Below, one piece after another: positions 7,018-11,132 of a stretch of DNA of 11,132 bases. The translations under genes were made by a program, and so were the position numbers. Origin of the DNA: Thermoplasmata archaeon (lineage in GTDB: Archaea; Thermoplasmatota; Thermoplasmata; Thermoplasmatales; Thermoplasmataceae); the NCBI GenBank assembly GCA_021802165.1, contig JAKAAU010000026.1, positions 1 to 11,132 on the forward strand, written 5' to 3'. How positions within the stretch are numbered: the stretch's first letter is position 1; every line of letters starts with the position of its first letter. The notes under the pieces are model-generated. The model saw only the letters and a list, made by a program, of their open reading frames with translations. It searched no databases and had not been told where the DNA came from.

Positions 7018-7527
7018 ATTAAGATAGGATATAAGCGTTGTCAGCGGGAGCCCTTCCTCCCATTTCAAAATAAAATTCCCTGTTTTTGTTATTTTCTGTT
7101 TCGGAAGGAGTTCATACAGCCCCCTCATTTTTCCCCTGTATTCGTAATCACTTTCTATTGAAAAGAACCTCCAGAAATCACCCTTATAGTTCTTGAGCCG
7201 GTATGCGTATGTTATAAAAAGTCCAGAGGAAATGCACCTGTTATGAAGTTTCACCGCCTGTTCCTGTTTTGTCCCTGAGGATTCACTGAATGCGAGCTGT
7301 GTCCTGGATGAGGATTTTACTTCTATAACCAGTGAATAATCATCCCTGAGTGCAACCAGGTCTGCACCGAATGAACCTGCTGCCCTTGCCACATAAAATG
7401 GCCTGTCCATTATTGTATATACAGTATCCCTTGATACAGGATCAAGATTCTTGCCAATTCTTTCCACAGTATTCTTTGTGCCATTCAGAATGTTCATTAA
7501 TTCCCTTTCATATATGCTGCCATTCAT
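7012..7527 (-). CDS. hjc: Holliday junction resolvase Hjc, enlarged form
   Basis: The 171-residue endonuclease resolves four-way DNA junctions in recombination and fork repair. The archaeal Hjc active site is intact: E7 (with R8) in YERE, R48 in ARAAGS, D56 in GADLVAL, and E69-V-K71 in VIEVKSS. The spacings R48-D56 (8), D56-E69 (13) and E69-K71 (2) equal those I recall for Pyrococcus Hjc (R25, D33, E46, K48). The gap from E7 to R48 is 41 residues against 16 there, so about 25 residues (around 16-41) are inserted between the first helix and the first strand. This explains most of the extra length over the usual 120-140 residues. The start lies 10 bases after the thioesterase stop with no TATA box between, so the two share an mRNA. 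Its stop overlaps the convergent aminotransferase gene. Confidence 0.92.
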   Translation of the reverse strand: MNGSIYERELMNILNGTKNTVERIGKNLDPVSRDTVYTIMDRPFYVARAAGSFGADLVALRDDYSLVIEVKSSSRTQLAFSESSGTKQEQAVKLHNRCISSGLFITYAYRLKNYKGDFWRFFSIESDYEYRGKMRGLYELLPKQKITKTGNFILKWEEGLPLTTLISYLNS

Positions 7528-7537
7528 TGTTATCAGC

Positions 7538-8020
7538 TTAATGCAGGCTATTTTTTATATCTTTCAATAGCTGTAATCTATGTTCGGACCTTAATTTACC
7601 CTCGTTGAATTTCACTTTTTCAGCGTCATTCTCCAGAGTTAACTGTGGTACCTCGGCAGCATGGCCGTTCTCATTCAGCGCAACATATGTAAAGAATGCC
7701 CTTGTTGTAACATTGGTAGTTCCTGTGGTCACATTTTCAGAGGATACATCTATTTCTATTTCCATGGTTGATTTAGTAGTAAAAGTAACAAAGGAATGCA
7801 GATGTACTATGTATCCCAGTTTAATGGGAGAAAGAAAGAATAGATTATCTATGCTCCCAGTTACCACCTTCATTCTGCTATGCTTGAAAGCTGTTATGCT
7901 GCCTATATTATCCATCCATTCAACAAGCCTTCCTCCGTAAAGGTCCCCGAACATGTTGGTATCTCCGGGAAGAACAATAATTTCGGAATGTACTTCAGAT
8001 TCGCTAACCTTTTTTCCCAT
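7538..8020 (-). CDS. Hotdog-fold acyl-CoA thioesterase (YciA/BACH type)
   Basis: The 160-residue cytosolic enzyme should hydrolyse acyl-CoA thioesters to free acid and CoA. The family signature is clear: PGDTNMFGDLYGGRLVEWMD (18-37), with N22 and D37 at the positions of the catalytic Asn and Asp and the GG of the hotdog helix. SIDNLFFLSPIKLG (56-69) matches the 'V..F..P...GD' strand-turn of the family, although Asp is replaced by Tyr after the Gly. Length is typical of single-domain members. Chain-length preference cannot be read from sequence. ATG 8020 lies about 23 bases from a TATA box. It is the first gene of a two-gene unit with hjc, with no obvious functional link, and is divergent from the carbamate-kinase-like gene across 62 bases. 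Confidence 0.92.
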   Translation of the reverse strand: MGKKVSESEVHSEIIVLPGDTNMFGDLYGGRLVEWMDNIGSITAFKHSRMKVVTGSIDNLFFLSPIKLGYIVHLHSFVTFTTKSTMEIEIDVSSENVTTGTTNVTTRAFFTYVALNENGHAAEVPQLTLENDAEKVKFNEGKLRSEHRLQLLKDIKNSLH

Positions 8021-8038
8021 ACCAGCTTATTGCAGATA

Positions 8039-8047
8039 ATTTAATAA
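8039..8047 (-). promoter_or_regulatory. Probable TATA box of the thioesterase-hjc unit
   Basis: The minus strand reads TTATTAAAT, centred 23 bases upstream of the thioesterase ATG, consistent with a leaderless transcript. It shares a 62-base divergent promoter region with the plus-strand gene starting at 8083. Confidence 0.45.
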
Positions 8048-8050
8048 TCT

Positions 8051-8060
8051 TATCATATAT
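8051..8060 (+). promoter_or_regulatory. Weak TATA-like element of the carbamate-kinase-like gene
   Basis: TATCATATAT is centred about 27 bases upstream of the ATG at 8083. No Shine-Dalgarno sequence precedes that ATG, so a leaderless or very short-leader mRNA is likely. The match to a TATA consensus is modest. Confidence 0.35.
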
Positions 8061-8082
8061 GCACAGTTATCGATGATTTCCC

Positions 8083-8859
8083 ATGGGAAGGTTTGTAATA
8101 GCAGTAGATGGCATGAATCCGGGCATAAACAGCGATCACCAGGTTACCGGAAGGCTGGAGAGTATTTTCACTAGCACGGGAAAAATAATATCGGAAAATG
8201 AGGTGGCGCTTGTATTAATGAATATGGAAAATACATACACAGTCATGAAGATTATACTGGACACTGTGAACAACTACGACAGGGTAAAGTACATAAACGG
8301 TTATTCCAGGGATATAATAAGTATTTTTACAAGAGTTGAAGTAAGTCGGCCTGGAGGAACAGATGGTAATGAATATTCAAGCGTATCAAATGGGAAAGAT
8401 GCAGGAAGACCATTGCCATCTTCCAATGCCAGTCATCTTGAACCAGTTGATATACTGGAGAAGTCAGCCATAATGAATCTCATGGCCGATGGTTATCTTC
8501 CACTCATATCTGCACCAGGCGCGCCTGTAGTGAAAAATTTGCAGTATTACAGTTCGGTTAAGGGAACTGTAGAATCAAATATGTATTCATCACTGCTGGC
8601 AACGCTTATAGAGGCTGATACCCTGATGGTTATAACAAATGCTCCTTTAGATCCCTTAAACACATGGCATAACAATAACAGTGGCGTAATAAAAATGGAT
8701 TACATGGGCTTGCAGGAAAAGTATATGTCAGGATATTATAAGGATACGGGTTTAGGAAGCATGATAAAAGCTATTATAAGCTTCATTTCTAAAGGCGGGA
8801 GCAGGTCATTAATAATACCGGCTGGCAGAATGGACCGCGGCATAGAGATCTCGCGTTAA
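8083..8859 (+). CDS. Carbamate-kinase-like (amino acid kinase fold) protein, probably catalytically altered
   Basis: This 258-residue cytosolic protein follows the layout of carbamate kinase over its C-terminal half. 'PVDILEKSAIMNLMADGYLPLIS' (121-143) matches the 'IVE..AI..L...G.IVI' helix-strand, followed by APGAPVV (144-150) where carbamate kinase has GGGGIPV. GTVESN (161-166) stands where VIDKD is expected, then SLLATLIEADTLMVITNAP (170-188) and the 'Y..G....GS....A..F....G..A.I' tail (214-246). The N-terminus, RFVIAVDG (3-10), recalls IALGGNAL. The catalytic motifs look eroded: the Gly-rich loop, the HGNGPQVG motif, DKD and the late GSMGPK lysine are all changed. It is also shorter than the usual ~310 residues, lacking much of the middle. 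The frame is intact, so a binding or regulatory role, or an altered substrate, is plausible. The fold assignment is by eye. Confidence 0.6.
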   Translation: MGRFVIAVDGMNPGINSDHQVTGRLESIFTSTGKIISENEVALVLMNMENTYTVMKIILDTVNNYDRVKYINGYSRDIISIFTRVEVSRPGGTDGNEYSSVSNGKDAGRPLPSSNASHLEPVDILEKSAIMNLMADGYLPLISAPGAPVVKNLQYYSSVKGTVESNMYSSLLATLIEADTLMVITNAPLDPLNTWHNNNSGVIKMDYMGLQEKYMSGYYKDTGLGSMIKAIISFISKGGSRSLIIPAGRMDRGIEISR

Positions 8860-9470
8860 GCCTGTTCCATATCTCTATTAATTTCAGTTTCTTCAGGATA
8901 TACAAAGCATTTTCTGCATCGTGGTTCATAGCTTTCAGTGCCGCCGATTTTTATCTGTTCTCCGAATACTTCCTTTCCATTCATGACCCTCTGGGTGAAT
9001 GTGGCATCCTCACCACATTTTGCACATACAGCTGTCAAGGAATAAACCTGATCTGCACGTGCGATTATTTCCATTGATGTTTTAAACGGAGATCCGGTAT
9101 GGTTTTTATTCAGGGCTGCAACATAGACAATTTTATCCTCACTGGCTATCCTGTCGGCAACTTCAGGAAGTATGGAATCATGATCCCAGAACTGTGCCTC
9201 ATCTATTCCTATTACATCCACATTTTTTGATAGTTCATACATTTTTTTGACCCCATCATTATCTGTATTAAGAACAATAGCAGGTAATCTCATGCCCTTG
9301 TGGGTTGTGACAAATGTGGTATCATATCTTTTATCTATTTCTGGTTTAAAAAGCAGTGTATTCCTTCCAGCCAGGATTTCCCGCTCAAGAAGCTCGATTA
9401 ATCTTGATGTCTTTCCAGAAAACATGGGACCGGTTATAAGCACCAATCTGCCCATACTAATATTCTTCAT
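8856..9470 (-). CDS. tdk: Thymidine kinase, type II (TK1-like)
   Basis: The 204-residue enzyme phosphorylates thymidine to dTMP with ATP in the salvage pathway. The P-loop is GPMFSGKT (14-21) and the Walker-B-like block is IGIDEAQF (87-94), with E91 as the likely catalytic base. The 'lasso' and substrate region around 118-146 contains ALNKNHTGSPF and AVCAKCG. The structural zinc site uses C149 and C152 with C185 and C188, and all four are present. The 'F.QR' motif (158-161) is conserved. The length fits homotetrameric TK1 enzymes. The M1 start is favoured because CATATA lies 23-24 bases upstream; M6, just before GRLVLITGP, is an alternative. The last four bases, TTAA (8856-8859), hold its stop and that of the convergent gene. 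Confidence 0.96.
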   Translation of the reverse strand: MKNISMGRLVLITGPMFSGKTSRLIELLEREILAGRNTLLFKPEIDKRYDTTFVTTHKGMRLPAIVLNTDNDGVKKMYELSKNVDVIGIDEAQFWDHDSILPEVADRIASEDKIVYVAALNKNHTGSPFKTSMEIIARADQVYSLTAVCAKCGEDATFTQRVMNGKEVFGEQIKIGGTESYEPRCRKCFVYPEETEINRDMEQA

Positions 9471-9490
9471 ACCATTGTATTGTTAAGTTG

Positions 9491-9496
9491 TATATG
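9491..9496 (-). promoter_or_regulatory. Probable TATA box of tdk
   Basis: The minus strand reads CATATA, centred 23-24 bases upstream of the first tdk ATG. This spacing matches the other leaderless starts of the window. The match to the consensus is only fair. Confidence 0.35.
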
Positions 9497-9621
9497 TTTT
9501 TCACTGTGAGATTCCATGGTGCGTTATTTCTATTCCAGAACCACCATAAAATCTGGATTAAATGTATTTTAGAAAATATTATGTGGATGGAAATAATAAT
9601 GAATGCATAGAGGGTGGATTA

Positions 9622-9921
9622 ATGGAGGCAGAGATAACAAATTTCAGGGAATATTATGATAATAAGATTATAACGGCGTTAATAGGCATAGAGGCTGATG
9701 TAAACAATGTTGACAACATAGGCAGGATCATAGGAGAAAACAAGAATGTGGAGGAAATTTTTGTTGTAACAGGTGAATATGACCTGATTATTAAGGTAAG
9801 ATTCCCTGACTATATTGCCCTTGAGAAGTTTATAGTTAATAACCTTAATGCCATACAGGGGATAAGAAGATCCAAAACAATGATGGTACTGTCCATCATC
9901 AAGGATATTTATATGAGGTGA
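9622..9921 (+). CDS. Stand-alone Lrp/AsnC ligand-binding (RAM) domain protein
   Basis: From ATG 9622 the product is 99 residues. It has the RAM-domain pattern: IITALIGIEADV (16-27), 'NVEEIFVVTGEYDLIIKVRF' (41-60) with the hallmark G-x-x-D, and 'NAIQGIRRSKTMMVLSIIKD' (75-94). No DNA-binding helix-turn-helix precedes it. The open frame extends up to 9562, and beyond that a TAA blocks it, so a full Lrp protein is impossible here. I prefer 9622 because AGGGTGG lies 5 bases upstream and the 20 extra residues are low-complexity; 9562 remains possible. Such single-domain proteins bind amino acids, or pair with full Lrp/AsnC regulators, as described in archaea. The gene is divergent from tdk and directly precedes the UPF0147 gene. 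Confidence 0.85.
   Translation: MEAEITNFREYYDNKIITALIGIEADVNNVDNIGRIIGENKNVEEIFVVTGEYDLIIKVRFPDYIALEKFIVNNLNAIQGIRRSKTMMVLSIIKDIYMR
9915..9921 (+). promoter_or_regulatory. Shine-Dalgarno site of the UPF0147 gene, overlapping the RAM-gene stop
   Basis: GAGGTGA is a near-perfect match to the archaeal anti-Shine-Dalgarno complement and lies 4 bases before ATG 9926. Its final TGA is the stop of the upstream gene. A strong site appears here at an internal operon gene, whereas first genes of the window lack one, which supports co-transcription and translational coupling. Confidence 0.75.
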
Positions 9922-9925
9922 GACC

Positions 9926-10183
9926 ATGGATGAAGATTTGTATAATGAAGTTATGGCATTGATGGATGATCTGGAGGATGATTCTTCCATACCCAGAAAT
10001 GTGAGAAAGATGTCTTCGGACGCAAAGGAGAAAATGAAGGATACAAAGGAAAGCCTGGACCTTAGGTGTGCCACTGTCATATCAGAGCTTGATGATATAT
10101 CAAATGACCCTAATGTGCCTTCCCATGGAAGGGCAGCTATTTATACCATAATAAGCAAACTTGAAGCCCTTGCGAAATCATGA
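9926..10183 (+). CDS. UPF0147 family protein
   Basis: The 85-residue, acidic, all-helical cytosolic protein belongs to an archaea-wide family without an established function that I know of. Two motifs, DDLEDDSSIPRNVR (14-27) and DDISNDPNVPSHGR (56-69), follow the same pattern DD[LI]xxDxx[IV]PxxxR with a 42-residue period. The protein is therefore an internal duplication of a two-helix unit. It has no membrane segment and no cysteine cluster; its single Cys is at 48. It starts 4 bases after the RAM-domain gene behind a strong Shine-Dalgarno site, so it is probably made from the same mRNA. A T-run follows about 45 bases downstream. The family call is firm; the role is unknown. Confidence 0.92.
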   Translation: MDEDLYNEVMALMDDLEDDSSIPRNVRKMSSDAKEKMKDTKESLDLRCATVISELDDISNDPNVPSHGRAAIYTIISKLEALAKS

Positions 10184-10227
10184 GTTATATGGCGGTATAA
10201 GAAAAACCTTTATTTTTATTATATTAA

Positions 10228-10236
10228 TTTTTTTTT
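10228..10236 (+). terminator. Oligo-T transcription terminator after UPF0147
   Basis: Nine consecutive T residues follow a T-rich stretch (10210-10220) in the gap after the UPF0147 stop. Archaeal RNA polymerase terminates at such U-runs without a required hairpin, so this likely ends the RAM-UPF0147 transcript before the next promoter. Confidence 0.6.
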
Positions 10237-10258
10237 GTATAGTTAAATATATATAACA

Positions 10259-10264
10259 TTATAA
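10259..10264 (+). promoter_or_regulatory. Probable TATA box of the winged-helix regulator
   Basis: TTATAA is centred 21-22 bases upstream of ATG 10283. A second A+T element, ATATATAA (10248-10255), lies further upstream and would give a leader of a few bases. The region is so A+T-rich that the exact box is uncertain. Confidence 0.4.
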
Positions 10265-10282
10265 TATTATTATACGATTGAA

Positions 10283-10639
10283 ATGGCACTTTCAGAAGAA
10301 GTTAATAAATTAGCCAGATATTTAATGATGTCCGACATACCCAGAAGTGTGGCATACACCCTGGTATATATAAAAGACAAGGGTGAAATAACATCCGTAG
10401 AAATTGAACGTGAAACCGGACTTAGACAGCCAGAGGTATCTATTGCAATGCAATGGTTGCGGAGAAAAAACTGGATAGTAAAAAGAAATATGAAGAAAGA
10501 AGGCAAGGGCAGGCCAATTCACGGTTATAAATTATCCAGGGACTTCAATGAAATTCTTGAGGAAATAATAAATGAACGCGAGAAAAAGATAGATGACATA
10601 AAGAATACCATCAACCAGCTGAAAAATTTCAAGGATTAA
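10283..10639 (+). CDS. Small winged-helix transcriptional regulator with C-terminal coiled coil
   Basis: The 118-residue basic protein has one winged helix-turn-helix (about 10-85). The helix 'EITSVEIERETGL' (35-47) is followed by the recognition helix RQPEVSIAMQWLRRKNW (48-64), then a basic wing containing EGKGRPIHGYKL (73-84). Residues 88-116 are a charged heptad-like helix, probably a dimer coiled coil. This is the architecture of small archaeal MarR/TrmB-like regulators, possibly those grouped as COG3355, though I cannot confirm that. No effector domain is present, so it may sense through its dimer interface or act as an architectural DNA-binding protein. Its targets are not shown by the sequence. 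It is flanked by its own promoter-like region and a T-run, so it is probably monocistronic. Confidence 0.82.
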   Translation: MALSEEVNKLARYLMMSDIPRSVAYTLVYIKDKGEITSVEIERETGLRQPEVSIAMQWLRRKNWIVKRNMKKEGKGRPIHGYKLSRDFNEILEEIINEREKKIDDIKNTINQLKNFKD

Positions 10640-10653
10640 TCATGGCCACGGTA

Positions 10654-10659
10654 TTTTTT
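10654..10659 (+). terminator. Weak oligo-T terminator candidate after the regulator gene
   Basis: Six T residues lie 15 bases past the regulator stop, directly before the promoter-like element of the next gene. The position suits a terminator, but the run is short. Confidence 0.3.
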
Positions 10660-10669
10660 GATATGAAGG

Positions 10670-10677
10670 TATTAATC
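10670..10677 (+). promoter_or_regulatory. Probable TATA-like element of the right-edge membrane protein gene
   Basis: GTATTAATC at this place is centred about 25 bases upstream of ATG 10698, matching the leaderless spacing of other genes here. The consensus match is modest. Confidence 0.35.
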
Positions 10678-10697
10678 CAATACAGGCATCAGTATAT

Positions 10698-11132
10698 ATG
10701 TCATCCATAAAGGAAGGTATATTTGCCGGTCTTAAGGCCGGATTTCTATATTTTGTCATTGCCTCAATAATAAATGTTATAGTAATTTATATCTTTACAG
10801 GGGAATTTGCAATCGCTTATGGCGTTTCTACATCATCCTCAAAGCTTTCCTTATTATTTACATTACTTACAATATATCAGGTTCGCGATATATTCATACT
10901 TGGCCTTCTTTTCGGCGTTATATTCTCCCTGCTTCTTGCCAAATATTTTGAAATTATACCCAGAACAACTTTGAACGGAAAAATAAGATTCATGGTGATA
11001 GCATACTGGCTGGTATTCTTTGTAATAACGACTGCCTATAGCCTTGGGATAACAGGAATATATGATCTGATCTATTATTTTGTATCCTACACTGCTGTCA
11101 ATTTCTTTCTATCACTTTTATTCGGAAGATTT
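10698..11132 (+). CDS. Multi-pass membrane protein of unknown function, N-terminal part (cut by window edge)
   Basis: An ATG at 10698 opens a frame of 145 codons that runs off the right edge with no stop. A TGA at 10659-10661 is the last in-frame stop upstream, and 10698 is the only ATG/GTG start in between. The product is strongly hydrophobic, with about four membrane helices so far: about 15-34, 64-84, 97-117 and 121-142. A Ser/Thr-rich loop lies between helices 1 and 2 (44-51, VSTSSSK). There is no signal peptide cleavage site. Short polar loops such as 'KYFEIIPRTTLNGKIR' (82-97) separate the helices. I do not recognise the family, and no catalytic motif is visible. The continuous frame and clear helix pattern make the gene real. 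Confidence 0.8.
   Translation, partial: MSSIKEGIFAGLKAGFLYFVIASIINVIVIYIFTGEFAIAYGVSTSSSKLSLLFTLLTIYQVRDIFILGLLFGVIFSLLLAKYFEIIPRTTLNGKIRFMVIAYWLVFFVITTAYSLGITGIYDLIYYFVSYTAVNFFLSLLFGRF

Noticed and set aside
9535..9556. CCAGA...TCTGG possible hairpin in the tdk-RAM gap
   Set aside because: A five-base stem with a 12-base loop is too weak to call, and no conserved sequence around it suggests a riboswitch or operator.
9679..10080. Minus-strand open frame of 133 codons
   Set aside because: It crosses two confident plus-strand genes (RAM domain and UPF0147) in antisense. Ser/Ile/Tyr-rich composition and no domain.
10642..10710. 22-codon frame starting ATG GCC ACG just after the regulator gene
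   Set aside because: Very short, overlaps the TATA-like element and start of the next gene, and has no ribosome binding site or conserved pattern.
10726..10741. Inverted CCGG...CCGG repeat
   Set aside because: It falls within codons 10-15 of the membrane protein gene and is explained by its coding sequence (AGLKAG). No regulatory context.

Overview
The window looks like chromosomal DNA from an acidophilic archaeon of the order Thermoplasmatales, most likely close to Ferroplasma, Acidiplasma or Cuniculiplasma. Four things point that way. Archaeal-only or archaeal-type genes are present (eS19, a PDCD5-type protein, UPF0147, the Holliday junction resolvase Hjc). The DNA is A+T-rich. Most start codons sit about 22-25 bases from the centre of a TATA-like box, the leaderless-mRNA layout typical of this group. 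A ferritin-like/VIT1 iron protein fits an iron-rich habitat. The genus is inference.

Left part (1-5482), all on the minus strand. From right to left it holds an AAA-type ATPase with a nuclease-like C-terminus (4118-5482), a ferritin-like/VIT1 iron transporter (3056-4045), an ABC exporter made of an ATPase and a permease overlapping by 4 bases (2212-2988 and 623-2215), ribosomal protein eS19 (149-601), and the first 33 codons of a PDCD5-family protein cut by the window edge (1-100). The eS19-PDCD5 pair begins a translation-related cluster known from many archaea. The eS19 promoter lies inside the end of the permease gene.

Middle part (5483-8082). A 182-base A+T-rich gap carries two contiguous 15-base repeats, each holding a palindrome, on the promoter of the ATPase. 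A class III PLP aminotransferase follows on the plus strand (5665-7017). It meets head-on a minus-strand pair: a hotdog acyl-CoA thioesterase (7538-8020) and hjc (7012-7527).

Right part (8083-11132). A carbamate-kinase-like protein whose catalytic motifs look eroded (8083-8859) converges with thymidine kinase (8856-9470). Next come a stand-alone Lrp/AsnC ligand-binding (RAM) domain and UPF0147, probably co-transcribed (9622-10183), a small winged-helix regulator (10283-10639), and an unfinished multi-pass membrane protein at the right edge (10698-11132).

The genes are densely packed; no gene-free stretch exceeds 300 bases. I see no tRNA, rRNA, CRISPR array or insertion sequence. Most of the window is ordinary housekeeping DNA. 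The parts that most deserve a second look are the apparent pseudo-carbamate kinase, the ATPase with its tandem operator, and the enlarged Hjc. I do not see a clear multi-gene novel system.
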